Of a DNA stretch of 64,000 nucleotides, positions 47,010-55,333 are shown piece by piece. The stretch is from assembly GCF_900095305.1 (NCBI RefSeq), contig NZ_FMDO01000007.1, positions 124,001-188,000 on the forward strand. The letters are read 5' to 3'. This DNA comes from Proteiniborus sp. DW1. GTDB taxonomy: Bacteria > Bacillota > Clostridia > Tissierellales > Proteiniboraceae. Both the position numbers and the translations under genes were made by a program. The stretch's first letter is position 1, and each line of letters opens with the position of its first letter. The notes below the pieces were generated by a model. That model was not told the DNA's origin. It did not search any database and worked only from the letters and a program-made list of their open reading frames with translations.

Positions 47010-47100
47010 GTATAAGAGGATTGAAAAAGAATAATGAACCATAGAAGGAAATTTTAGGATTTTGTTGAATATAAGAATTAGAAGTGGAAGGAGTGATTAT

Positions 47101-47928
47101 ATGTGTATATATGGTGTTATAAATATAGATATGATTAATTCAAGAAAATTATCCAATAGGTCAAATATTCAATCTGATCTTAAAAATTATATTCGATTAG
47201 TTAATTCTAATTATCAAAAATATCTTTTGGCTCCAATAACAATTACTTTAGGTGATGAATGGCAAATTGTAGTAAAGGATCTTTCTAAGAGCTATAAATT
47301 TGTTGAATTATTTCAAAAATTTCTTGAAAAATATGAAGTTGATATTTATGCAGGAATTGGAGTAGGAACTTTGAGTACTGAAATTTATGAAGACACAAGA
47401 CTTATGGATGGAGAGTGCTTTATTAAAGCTAGAGAGGCCTTGGACATTGTCAAAGATAATAATAGATTTTATCAAAAGTTATTACATAGTAATGTGAATA
47501 ATGTGTTTTTTAAAGGTAGTGAGATTTTTATTCATAAGTTAGATACAGTTACAGATGACTCAAGGAAAGAGTACGCTTTTGATGAAGTAGCAGCTTCAAT
47601 GGTCATAGCTGATTCACTTGATTGTTTTGGAGACTCAAATAATTATAGTGACGATGTATCTTTAAATATGATTATTAATGCCCTAATTGAAAATACAGAA
47701 GTACTAAAAAGGAGAATCACTAAAAAGCAATTTGAAATAATAGAACTTTACAAAAAAGAGGGGTCATACAACAATATTATTAAAAAGAATCCAAATATTT
47801 CAAAAGCTAGTATAAGTCAAAAGTTACATGCATCAAACTATTTTCTTATAGAAAATAATAGGTTAATAATAGATAAGCTTTTTAAGGTATATCATGAAAT
47901 AAGGAAAGGTAATAAAAATGAGATTTAG
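47101..47928 (+). CDS. satD: SatD family protein with C-terminal helix-turn-helix
   Basis: This 275-residue protein matches the SatD family. It opens IYGVINIDMINSRKLSNR, has the conserved ITLGDEWQ near residue 60 and DGECFIKAREALDI near residue 118. The last 80 residues look like a winged helix (TKKQFEIIELYKKEGSYNNI, then SKASISQKL), so it may bind DNA. SatD was named for secretion and acid tolerance in streptococci; its biochemical role is unsettled. ATG 47101 follows GGAAGGAG. A broken DUF3307 membrane gene, the usual partner of satD, overlaps its end. Confidence 0.8.
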   Translation: MCIYGVINIDMINSRKLSNRSNIQSDLKNYIRLVNSNYQKYLLAPITITLGDEWQIVVKDLSKSYKFVELFQKFLEKYEVDIYAGIGVGTLSTEIYEDTRLMDGECFIKAREALDIVKDNNRFYQKLLHSNVNNVFFKGSEIFIHKLDTVTDDSRKEYAFDEVAASMVIADSLDCFGDSNNYSDDVSLNMIINALIENTEVLKRRITKKQFEIIELYKKEGSYNNIIKKNPNISKASISQKLHASNYFLIENNRLIIDKLFKVYHEIRKGNKNEI

Positions 47929-48151
47929 AATTTTATTATTATTGATCCTTGGACATCTATTAGGGGACTTTATATTTCAATCTAAATATATTCTTCAGAG
48001 AAGATTTAGCAAAATCAATAGCTAGATTTAAGAAATTAGATAATGATGAATTTGTAGAATATTTCATAATAGGGACTTTTCTTAGCTTTATCTCTGCTAT
48101 AATTGGAGGAATGATTATATATTCTTTAGATGTCATCCCAGTCATCAAATA
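47918..48151 (+). pseudogene. DUF3307 membrane protein gene with internal deletion and frameshift
   Basis: An ATG at 47918, overlapping satD by 11 bases, starts LLLLILGHLLGDFIFQSKYI, the recognisable beginning of DUF3307 proteins. After about 27 residues the frame is lost and a stop follows. The C-terminal end continues in another frame (EDLAKSIARFKKLDNDEF, then FLSFISAIIGGMIIYSLD) to TAA 48149-48151. Around 150 residues from the middle of the protein are missing. The gene cannot make its normal product. Confidence 0.7.
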
Positions 48152-48524
48152 AGATAATCATAGGGGAATTTATTGATTTAGCTAGTTTTATTGCTTCTCG
48201 TGCTCTATAGAATGATGGACCGTCTAGTTGATTAACTGTTAACTCAAAGTTATGAATACTAACATCTCCTATTCCAATACCTACATAGAATTTTATATCT
48301 GGAATATATTTTTTAAAGAAGTTGATTATGTTCAAATAATCACATGGATATCTCAGCAAACCTTGCCACTCGTCCCCCAAAGTAACGATAAATGGAGATA
48401 GTATTATATCATTGTATTTCTTGTTTACTTCTTTTAGCATGTCTATAATTTTGTATTGTATTTCTTCTCTATTTTTGATTTTTCTAGATGAACAAATGTC
48501 ACATATCATAGTGCAATAAGTCAT
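48126..48524 (-). CDS. Truncated second SatD-like protein
   Basis: This 132-residue protein is a second SatD N-terminal domain, diverged from the one at 47101. It has DICSSRKIKNREEIQ, VTLGDEWQGLLR and DGPSFYRAREAIKLAK. The C-terminal half with the helix-turn-helix is missing, and the frame ends inside the remnant of the DUF3307 gene on the other strand. A strong TAGGAGG precedes the ATG, so the N-terminal domain may still be produced. The convergent, broken arrangement implies an inversion or deletion between two satD loci. Confidence 0.7.
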   Translation of the reverse strand: MTYCTMICDICSSRKIKNREEIQYKIIDMLKEVNKKYNDIILSPFIVTLGDEWQGLLRYPCDYLNIINFFKKYIPDIKFYVGIGIGDVSIHNFELTVNQLDGPSFYRAREAIKLAKSINSPMIILFDDWDDI

Positions 48525-48544
48525 AGTATCCTCCTAATATACAT

Positions 48545-48624
48545 GGTTAAGCATATCAACTTAACCAGCAACAGGTTAAGGTTTTAGACTTAACCTGTTG
48601 CTGGTTAAAGTTTTAAGCTTAACC
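48545..48624 (-). promoter_or_regulatory. Operator-like array: six TTAACC/GGTTAA half-sites
   Basis: GGTTAAG or GGTTAAA occurs at 48545, 48574 and 48603 and CTTAACC at 48560, 48589 and 48618, alternating with steps of 15 and 14 bases. This makes three 29-bp units and a 20-bp perfect inverted repeat (48561-48580 with 48589-48608). It lies just upstream of the truncated satD copy on the minus strand. Multiple regulator dimers are expected to bind side by side. Confidence 0.75.
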
Positions 48625-48900
48625 TTTACATACATAACAAAATCCAATAATATTATTTCCAAATAAAACCCTTTTAGACAAAATTATAGGAAATCAAAGT
48701 AGATAATTATTGTAGATAAGCAAAATAAATGCTGAATAACATTAAATGTTCTGAACCTATCCATTATTATTGGGGTTTAATTTTTGAACTTTTTATCCAT
48801 AATATGAAAACAATAGATATGTTGTGAATACAAGGTGGTCAATAAAGGAGAAAGGTTTTATGTGAGATGAGGAATATTTGCTGGAAGATTTATAAAATTA
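48625..48900. other. AT-rich intergenic region
   Basis: No gene, RNA family or strong hairpin was recognised between the satD operator array and the purL promoter. Confidence 0.5.
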
Positions 48901-48910
48901 CTAATATGTA

Positions 48911-48939
48911 TTGACTTATAGTAATTTTGTTGTTACTAT
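48911..48939 (+). promoter_or_regulatory. Sigma-A promoter of the pur operon
   Basis: TTGACT (48911-48916) and TACTAT (48934-48939) are 17 bases apart. Transcription would start about 25 bases before the guanine aptamer. Confidence 0.65.
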
Positions 48940-48969
48940 TTAGTTGTGGTATTTAAAAATAATATTGTG

Positions 48970-49037
48970 CCCATATAAATCTCAGGATATGGCTGAGAAG
49001 TTTCTACCAAGTGACCGTAAATCACTTGACTATGGAT
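48970..49037 (+). promoter_or_regulatory. Guanine-type purine riboswitch aptamer (pur operon leader)
   Basis: CCATA and TATGG form P1. In between are the conserved ATATGGCTGAGAAG-TTTCTACC and GACCGTAAATCAC elements. The core TTGACTATGG has the C that specifies guanine. The aptamer is followed eight bases later by a second aptamer of a different class. Confidence 0.95.
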
Positions 49038-49043
49038 GAAAGT

Positions 49044-49158
49044 GTACCTAGGGTTCCGAGGTGCTTATTAGCATTTGTCTGGTCCGAGCGGTACAGATAT
49101 TACTATGCTTATTTTAAAGTAATATTACACCTTGGGGATAAAAGCCCGGACGGGTAGG
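49044..49158 (+). promoter_or_regulatory. ykkC-family riboswitch, probably the PRPP-sensing subtype
   Basis: The ykkC core is present: CTAGGGTTCCGAGG at the 5' side, CTGGTCCGAGCGGTAC in the middle and CCTTGGGGATAAAAGCCCGG at the 3' side. Members of this family sense guanidine, ppGpp, PRPP or nucleotides. Placement directly after a guanine aptamer and before purine genes matches the known tandem guanine-PRPP arrangement. PRPP is therefore the best assignment. Confidence 0.85.
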
Positions 49159-49197
49159 TTTCACATATAGTGAAACTTACTCTGTCCGGGCTTTTTT
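49141..49197 (+). terminator. Shared terminator of the tandem riboswitch
   Basis: AAAGCCCGGAC (49141-49151) pairs with GTCCGGGCTTT (49184-49194), extended inwards by GTAGGTTTCAC with GTGAAACTTAC. The stem is about 24 bp long and ends in T residues. Its 5' arm is the same AAAGCCCGG that belongs to the ykkC aptamer, so ligand binding and termination exclude each other. Confidence 0.9.
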
Positions 49198-49199
49198 GC

Positions 49200-49346
49200 A
49201 TTGTAACTTAAATCAAATATAGGCATAAAGGAATTGAAATAAGTAAGAATAGTTAACAGGTATGATATTAAAGGAATATCTAGTATAGTCTATGAAAAAA
49301 CTTTAAGAAGTATATTTTAGAGCCTAATAAGGATTTGTATGTGAGG
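49200..49346 (+). pseudogene. Relic of a second purL 5' end
   Basis: This stretch aligns with 49427-49577 inside purL. One frame reads GIKEL-K-stop-VRIVNRYDIKGIS and SIVYEKTLRSIF, where PurL has GIRELEEVRVLSRYDIQGIS and DAVYEKAIKNIF. It contains an in-frame stop and a one-base deletion. Amino acids are conserved better than bases, so it was once translated. The ribosome binding site of the present purL lies at its 3' end. Confidence 0.8.
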
Positions 49347-49356
49347 AGTGATGTTT

Positions 49357-52300
49357 TTGGATAAGCAAGTAAGAAGAATTTTTGTTGAGAAGAAAAAAGG
49401 ATTTGATGTAGGAGCAGAACAGCTATTTAATGACTTAAACCAAAATCTTGGCATAAGAGAATTGGAGGAAGTGAGAGTTTTAAGTAGGTATGATATTCAG
49501 GGAATATCTGATGCAGTATATGAAAAAGCTATAAAAAACATATTTTCAGAGCCTAATATTGATTTAGTACATGAGGAAGAATTGCCTATAGGCCAAGACT
49601 ACAGGGTTTTTGGAGTTGAGTACCTTCCTGGACAATACGACCAGAGGGCAGATTCTGCTGCTCAATGTATAGAAATACTCGGTACAGGAGAGAGACCTAC
49701 TGTTAGAACTGCTAAAATAATCATGCTTAAAGGAAATATAACAGATGAAGAGTTAATAAAGATAAAAGACCATTGTATAAACTCTGTAGACAGCAGAGAA
49801 TCAATCCTTACAAAGCCAGAAACATTAGAAGATAATAGTATACCTCCAAATGATGTAGATATAATCAAAGATTTTATCCAAAAATCTACAGAAGAACTAA
49901 TGAGTTTTAAGGAAAAAACAGGGCTTGCTATGAGTCTTGATGACATAAAGTTTTGTCAAGATTATTTTAAAAACACAGAAAAGAGAAACCCTACAATAAC
50001 TGAAATAAAAGTCATAGACACATACTGGTCAGACCATTGTAGACATACTACCTTTATGACTGAAATAGATGACATAAAATTTGAAGAAGGTGTCTTTAGT
50101 AGACCCATAAAAAAGGCATATGAAGAATACCTAGCTTCTAGAAACTATGTCTATGAAGAAAATAGAGCTATTTGCTTAATGGATATTGCAACTATAGGAA
50201 TGAAGGAGCTTAGAAAAAGAGGATTATTAGATGACTTAGATGTTTCTGATGAAATAAATGCATGTAGTATTAATATAGATGTGGAAGTTGATGGAGAAAT
50301 CGAAAAATGGCTTCTTATGTTTAAAAATGAAACACATAATCATCCTACTGAAATAGAACCTTTTGGAGGAGCATCTACATGCTTAGGAGGAGCCATAAGA
50401 GACCCCTTATCAGGAAGAGCCTATGTCTATCAAGCAATGCGTATTACAGGTAGTGGAGATCCAAGAAGGAAAATAGAGGATACTATTCCAGGTAAGCTAT
50501 CTCAAAGGAAAATCACTACAGAGGCGGCAAGAGGCTATAGCTCTTATGGAAATCAGATAGGTATAGCTACAGGACATGTATCTGAAATATATCATGAAGG
50601 CTATGTAGCGAAGAGAATGGAGCTGGGAGCTGTTATAGGAGCTACACCAAAGGAAAATGTAGTTAGAAAAGCACCAAAAGAAGGAGACTTAATTGTCTTA
50701 ATAGGAGGAAGAACAGGAAGAGATGGCTGTGGGGGAGCCACAGGTTCATCAAAGTCTCATACTGATGAGTCAATCCGAACAAGCGGTGCGGAGGTCCAGA
50801 AAGGAAACCCCTTAATCGAAAGAAATCTTTTAAGATTATTTAGAAAACCTGAATTTAGCAAGATAATAAAAAAATGCAACGATTTTGGAGCTGGTGGAGT
50901 ATCAGTTGCCATTGGGGAGTTGGCTGATAGCATAGAAATTAACCTAGATAATGTACTAAAAAAATATGAGGGCTTAGATGGAACAGAACTAGCTATATCA
51001 GAATCACAGGAAAGAATGGCTGTAGTTATAGACAAAGAACATCTTCACATACTGGAAGAACATGTTGCAGATGAAAATTTAGAGGCTGCAGTAATAGCTA
51101 AGGTAACTTCAAATAATAGGTTAATTATGAAATGGAGAAATAAAACAATATTAGACTTAGATAGGGATTTTTTAAATACTAACGGAATTAGACAAAAAAC
51201 TAAAGTCTATGTGAAGGAGCCTACTTCTAGAAGTTATTTCAACACAACATATTGTGGTGGATCTAATGAAAGTAAACTTAATCTTAAGACTGCTTGGTTA
51301 AATAATCTAAAGGCTTTAAATGTAGCTAGTCAAAGGGGATTAGTAGAGGAATTTGATAGTACGGTAGGGGCAGGTACAGTGTTAATGCCTTTTGGGGGCA
51401 AATACAATCTAACACCATCACTAGGAATGGCAGCGAAGATTCCAGTATTAAATGGAGAGACGAATACTTGTAGCCTTATGACTTATGGATTCAATCCAGA
51501 GCTTTCTACTTGGAGCCCATTCCACGGTGGATTATATGCAGTAGTTGATTCAGTTGTAAAGATAGTGGCGATGGGGGGAGACCCTAAAAAAATAAGACTT
51601 ACATTCCAAGAATACTTTGAAAAGCTAGGGGACCATGAGGAAAAATGGGGCAAACCCTTTGCAGCCTTACTTGGTGCATTTAAGGCTCAAAAAGGATTTA
51701 TGGTACCTTCCATTGGTGGTAAGGACAGTATGTCAGGAAGCTTTAATGAGCTTAATGTTCCACCTACATTAGTAAGCTTTGCAGTATGTATAGGAGATGC
51801 AAGCCATATTATTTCACCAGAATTTAAGAAAACAGACAGCCAAGTAATATTACTTAGTTCACCTAGAATGGAAGACGAGACTCCTGATTTTGAGACTCTT
51901 AATAAAAACTTACTTTGTATCCATGACCTCATCAAAAAAGGAAAAGTATTATCAGCTCATAATATAGGAATAGGTGGTATTGCAGCAGCCATAAGCAAAA
52001 TGAGCTTCGGAAACAAAATAGGAATGAAGTTTTTAGAAGGATATAAAACCGAAAAGCTATTTTCTCCTGATTATGGTGCATTAGTGCTAGAAATTAATAA
52101 TACTGAAAATCTAAATGACTTATTCAAGGGACTAGAATATGAAATAATAGGACACACCACAAAAAATCCAACTATAACTATTGGAGATGTGCATATTGAC
52201 ATAGAGCTAGCTATAAACGAATGGGAAGAGCCCTTAAAAGACGTATTTCCTATAAAAAAAGATACAGAAGGAACACCTAAGAAGATTAGCTATAGTAAAG

Positions 52301-53130
52301 GAAATATTATTAAACCTAAATACGCTATTGCAAAACCAAAGGTGTTTATGCCAATTTTCCCAGGTACTAATTGCGAATATGATATGGAAAAAGCCTTTGT
52401 AAAAGCAGGAGGACAAGTTGAGACATTAGTATTTAAGAATTTGACTAGAGAGGCAATAGAGGAGTCCATTCACGAAATGGCTAGAAGAATAAGTGAGAGT
52501 CAAATAATAGCTTTACCAGGTGGTTTTAGTGCAGGTGATGAGCCAGATGGTTCAGGAAAATTCATAGCAACAGTATTCAGAAATCCATATATTCAGGAAC
52601 AGGTCATGAATTTAATTAAAAATAGGGATGGTTTAATCCTTGGAATATGTAACGGATTTCAAGCTCTCATAAAGCTTGGACTTGTGCCATATGGGGAAAT
52701 AAGAGAGATAGATGAAAATTCACCAACTCTTGTATTTAACAAACTAGGAAGACATGTTGCCCGTATGGTCCAGACAAAGGTAGTGTCTAATCTATCACCA
52801 TGGTTAAACAATGTGAATGTAGGAGATGTGTTTACGATACCTGTATCACATGGAGAAGGCAGACTAGTATCTGATGAAAAGATTCTTAATGAAATGATAG
52901 AAAAAGGACAAATAGCTGCTCAGTACGTTGACTTTAATGGAAATCCTAGCTACGACGGGGACTTTAACCCAAATGGTTCACTCCACAGCATAGAAGCAAT
53001 CACAAGTCCAGATGGAAGAGTGCTAGGAAAGATGGGACATTCAGAGAGAATAGGGAAGAATCTTTATAAAAATGTCTATGGAGAAATGGATCAGAAGATA
53101 TTTGAAGCGGGAGTTAGGTATTTTAGATAA
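49357..53130 (+). CDS. purL: Phosphoribosylformylglycinamidine synthase, single-chain type
   Basis: This 1257-residue enzyme makes FGAM from FGAR, glutamine and ATP, the fourth step of purine synthesis. The synthase part includes TYWSDHCRHTTF near residue 226, NETHNHPTEIEPFGGAST near residue 325 and GGRTGRDGCGGATGSSKS near residue 450. The C-terminal glutaminase domain has MPIFPGTNCEYDME near residue 998 and the nucleophile in ILGICNGFQAL near residue 1094. TTG 49357 is chosen because GGAG lies eight bases before it; ATG 49351 is too close to that site. The gene is under the tandem riboswitch. Confidence 0.96.
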   Translation: MDKQVRRIFVEKKKGFDVGAEQLFNDLNQNLGIRELEEVRVLSRYDIQGISDAVYEKAIKNIFSEPNIDLVHEEELPIGQDYRVFGVEYLPGQYDQRADSAAQCIEILGTGERPTVRTAKIIMLKGNITDEELIKIKDHCINSVDSRESILTKPETLEDNSIPPNDVDIIKDFIQKSTEELMSFKEKTGLAMSLDDIKFCQDYFKNTEKRNPTITEIKVIDTYWSDHCRHTTFMTEIDDIKFEEGVFSRPIKKAYEEYLASRNYVYEENRAICLMDIATIGMKELRKRGLLDDLDVSDEINACSINIDVEVDGEIEKWLLMFKNETHNHPTEIEPFGGASTCLGGAIRDPLSGRAYVYQAMRITGSGDPRRKIEDTIPGKLSQRKITTEAARGYSSYGNQIGIATGHVSEIYHEGYVAKRMELGAVIGATPKENVVRKAPKEGDLIVLIGGRTGRDGCGGATGSSKSHTDESIRTSGAEVQKGNPLIERNLLRLFRKPEFSKIIKKCNDFGAGGVSVAIGELADSIEINLDNVLKKYEGLDGTELAISESQERMAVVIDKEHLHILEEHVADENLEAAVIAKVTSNNRLIMKWRNKTILDLDRDFLNTNGIRQKTKVYVKEPTSRSYFNTTYCGGSNESKLNLKTAWLNNLKALNVASQRGLVEEFDSTVGAGTVLMPFGGKYNLTPSLGMAAKIPVLNGETNTCSLMTYGFNPELSTWSPFHGGLYAVVDSVVKIVAMGGDPKKIRLTFQEYFEKLGDHEEKWGKPFAALLGAFKAQKGFMVPSIGGKDSMSGSFNELNVPPTLVSFAVCIGDASHIISPEFKKTDSQVILLSSPRMEDETPDFETLNKNLLCIHDLIKKGKVLSAHNIGIGGIAAAISKMSFGNKIGMKFLEGYKTEKLFSPDYGALVLEINNTENLNDLFKGLEYEIIGHTTKNPTITIGDVHIDIELAINEWEEPLKDVFPIKKDTEGTPKKISYSKGNIIKPKYAIAKPKVFMPIFPGTNCEYDMEKAFVKAGGQVETLVFKNLTREAIEESIHEMARRISESQIIALPGGFSAGDEPDGSGKFIATVFRNPYIQEQVMNLIKNRDGLILGICNGFQALIKLGLVPYGEIREIDENSPTLVFNKLGRHVARMVQTKVVSNLSPWLNNVNVGDVFTIPVSHGEGRLVSDEKILNEMIEKGQIAAQYVDFNGNPSYDGDFNPNGSLHSIEAITSPDGRVLGKMGHSERIGKNLYKNVYGEMDQKIFEAGVRYFR

Positions 53131-53145
53131 TTTTAGACTAAGAAA

Positions 53146-53341
53146 GGGAAATACAATAAAAATACACGCTCACGGTTTCGGTCGCGAATAATTCTATAGC
53201 TCATTCCGGCAAAAAATCCTACAGCTTGCAAACTCGCTTCGCTCAGACAGTGCAAGCTGCTTAACGGATTTTTCACCTCCATTCGCTAAGAATTATAGTC
53301 GCGTCCTGCAAATGTTCGCTAAATATTTTTATTGATTTCCC
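53146..53341. mobile_element. MITE-like palindromic element
   Basis: The ends GGGAAATACAATAAAAATA (53146-53164) and the complement of ATATTTTTATTGATTTCCC (53323-53341) form terminal inverted repeats with one extra base. Inside, CAGCTTGCA/TGCAAGCTG, AAAAATCC/GGATTTTT and a GCGA...ATTCT/AGAATTAT...CGC pair fold the 196 bp into one long nested hairpin. The interior is rich in GC (GGTTTCGGTCGCG, CTCGCTTCGCTCAG), unlike the surroundings. It has no coding capacity. It lies between purL and purE and would be transcribed with them. Confidence 0.7.
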
Positions 53342-53409
53342 ATACTGAATGGTGAAAAGCAACTTCTTGACTAAAATTTGCAAAACATTCTAAGTGGGGA
53401 GGTAGTAAC

Positions 53410-53895
53410 ATGAAAGTTGCAATTGTAATGGGAAGTGAATCTGATTTTCCAGTGGTGGAGAGAGGAATAAGGATTTTACGAGAGTTTGGAGTAGATACGG
53501 AAATTAGGGTTATATCAGCCCATAGAACTCCAGACAAAGCAGTAGAATTCGGAAAAAGTGCAGAAGAAGAAGGCATAGAGGTTATAATCGCAGCAGCAGG
53601 AAAGGCAGCACATCTTGGAGGAGTATTAGCAGCAGTCAGTATAGTTCCAGTTATAGGACTACCTATAAAATCATCGACACTAGACGGATTAGACTCTCTA
53701 TTATCTATAGTCCAAATGCCAAAGGGAATACCAGTAGCCACAGTGGCAATAGATGGAGCAGAAAATGCAGCATTATTAGCTATTCAAATTTTGTCAGTAA
53801 AATATGAAAGCTTAAGAGAAAAATTAAAAGAGTATAGAAAGAAAATGGCTAAGGAAGTTGAGGAGAAGGATAAAGAAATTAATAAAAGGTTGTAA
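53410..53895 (+). CDS. purE: N5-carboxyaminoimidazole ribonucleotide mutase
   Basis: This 161-residue class I PurE moves the carboxyl group of N5-CAIR to carbon 4, giving CAIR. It has the family motifs VAIVMGSESDFPVV at residue 2, VISAHRTPDKAVEF near residue 37 and AAAGKAAHLGGVLAA near residue 67. GLPIKSSTLDGLDSLLS follows near residue 84. Class I enzymes normally need PurK to make N5-CAIR, yet no purK follows, which is unusual. GGGGAGGT precedes the ATG. Confidence 0.97.
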   Translation: MKVAIVMGSESDFPVVERGIRILREFGVDTEIRVISAHRTPDKAVEFGKSAEEEGIEVIIAAAGKAAHLGGVLAAVSIVPVIGLPIKSSTLDGLDSLLSIVQMPKGIPVATVAIDGAENAALLAIQILSVKYESLREKLKEYRKKMAKEVEEKDKEINKRL

Positions 53896-53956
53896 AAAAT
53901 AATAAAATAAACACCATTTTATTATTTTTATAACAATAAGGAATAGAGGTGATGAA

Positions 53957-55333
53957 ATGGATGACAAATTAAAAGAAGAATGTGGAGTTATTGGGGTTTA
54001 TTCAAAGGAACAAGATGTTGCACGTATGATTTATTTTGGTCTCTATGCCCTTCAACATAGAGGTCAGGAAAGCGCAGGTATAGCAGTGAATAAAGAAGGA
54101 ACTATAAATTACTATAAAGAACCCGGACTAGTCTCAGAAGTTTTCAATAATACTAAGCTAGATAAGTTAGAGGGCAATCTAGGTATTGGTCATGTTAGAT
54201 ATTCATCAGAGAATGAAAATTTATCAGTAAATGCTCAGCCCTTAGTTGTTAAGTATAAAAAAGGTTCCATTGCCATCGCACATAATGGCAGTATAGTGAA
54301 TGCAGATAGTCTAAGAGAAATACTTGAAGATGATGGAGTAGTATTTCAAACCTCTAATGATAGCGAAGTAATGGCAAATATCCTGGCTAGATACCATAAG
54401 GACGATATTGAGAAGGCAGTAAATAGATTGATGGAACTAATAAAGGGTTCATATGCCCTTGTATTGTTGAGCAAAGACAAGCTTATAGGAGTTAGAGATA
54501 ACTTAGGAATAAGACCTCTTTGTCTAGGAAAAATAGAAGATGGGTATATTTTAGCTTCAGAAAGCTGTGCTTTAGATACTATAGGAGCTGAATATATAAG
54601 GGATATTGAACCTGGAGAAATGGTCATCATAGACGAAAACGGTGTAAAAAGCATATTCAATGACAAATGGCGCAAGAAAAAGCTTTGTATATTTGAATAT
54701 ATTTATCTTGCAAGACCAGACAGTAAAGTTGATGGAGTTAGTGTTTATTTAGCGAGAAAAGAGGCAGGTAAATTGCTGGCAAAAGAACATCCAGTTGATG
54801 CAGATATAGTTGTTCCAGTACCAGACTCAGGCACATCTGCTGCTATTGGTTATGCAGAGGAGTCAGGAATACCTTATAGCATAGGCTTAATAAAAAACAG
54901 ATACGTGGGAAGAACTTTTATTAACCCTAATCAGAGCGATAGAGAACAGGGAGTAAAAATTAAATTAAATGTTCTAAAGGAAAACATAGAAGGGAAAAGA
55001 GTTATTCTAGTAGATGATTCAATAGTAAGAGGGACCACAAGTAAAAAGATAGTGGGCATGTTAAAAAAGGCTGGTGCAAAAGAAGTCCATCTAAGAATAA
55101 GCTCACCGCCTGTAATATACCCTTGTTACTTTGGTATAGATACGCCATATAGAGAGGAATTGGTTGGAGCAAACAAAACAGTAGAAGAAATTCGTGAAAT
55201 GATTGGAGCAGATAGCTTAGGTTTTTTATCAAAGGATGGACTCATAAACTCAACAGGTCAAACAGGAGGATTTTGTTTAGCCTGCTTAGATGGAGACTAT
55301 CCAATGGAGATTCCTAGAGGGGAGATAGATTAA
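53957..55333 (+). CDS. purF: Amidophosphoribosyltransferase
   Basis: This 458-residue enzyme makes phosphoribosylamine from PRPP and glutamine, the first committed step. The nucleophile Cys9 in EECGVIGVY follows a short propeptide, as in Bacillus-type enzymes. The PRPP-binding loop VILVDDSIVRGTTSK is near residue 350. Cysteines in KLCIFEYIYL and the C-terminal GGFCLACLDG suggest the [4Fe-4S] cluster of the B. subtilis type. The stop is directly followed by the purM ATG. Confidence 0.97.
   Translation: MDDKLKEECGVIGVYSKEQDVARMIYFGLYALQHRGQESAGIAVNKEGTINYYKEPGLVSEVFNNTKLDKLEGNLGIGHVRYSSENENLSVNAQPLVVKYKKGSIAIAHNGSIVNADSLREILEDDGVVFQTSNDSEVMANILARYHKDDIEKAVNRLMELIKGSYALVLLSKDKLIGVRDNLGIRPLCLGKIEDGYILASESCALDTIGAEYIRDIEPGEMVIIDENGVKSIFNDKWRKKKLCIFEYIYLARPDSKVDGVSVYLARKEAGKLLAKEHPVDADIVVPVPDSGTSAAIGYAEESGIPYSIGLIKNRYVGRTFINPNQSDREQGVKIKLNVLKENIEGKRVILVDDSIVRGTTSKKIVGMLKKAGAKEVHLRISSPPVIYPCYFGIDTPYREELVGANKTVEEIREMIGADSLGFLSKDGLINSTGQTGGFCLACLDGDYPMEIPRGEID

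Noticed and set aside
48545-48624. Possible CRISPR-like array with 29-bp units
   Set aside because: The units have internal dyad symmetry, only three copies and no spacers, so they fit operator sites better.
48858-48866. Possible small gene start ATG after AAAGGAGAAAGG near 48845
   Set aside because: The frame closes at once (ATG-TGA), so nothing is encoded.
49044-49158. Reading the ykkC-type aptamer as a guanidine riboswitch
   Set aside because: The gene downstream is purL and a guanine aptamer directly precedes it, which is the known context of the PRPP subtype; guanidine switches precede exporters or carboxylases.
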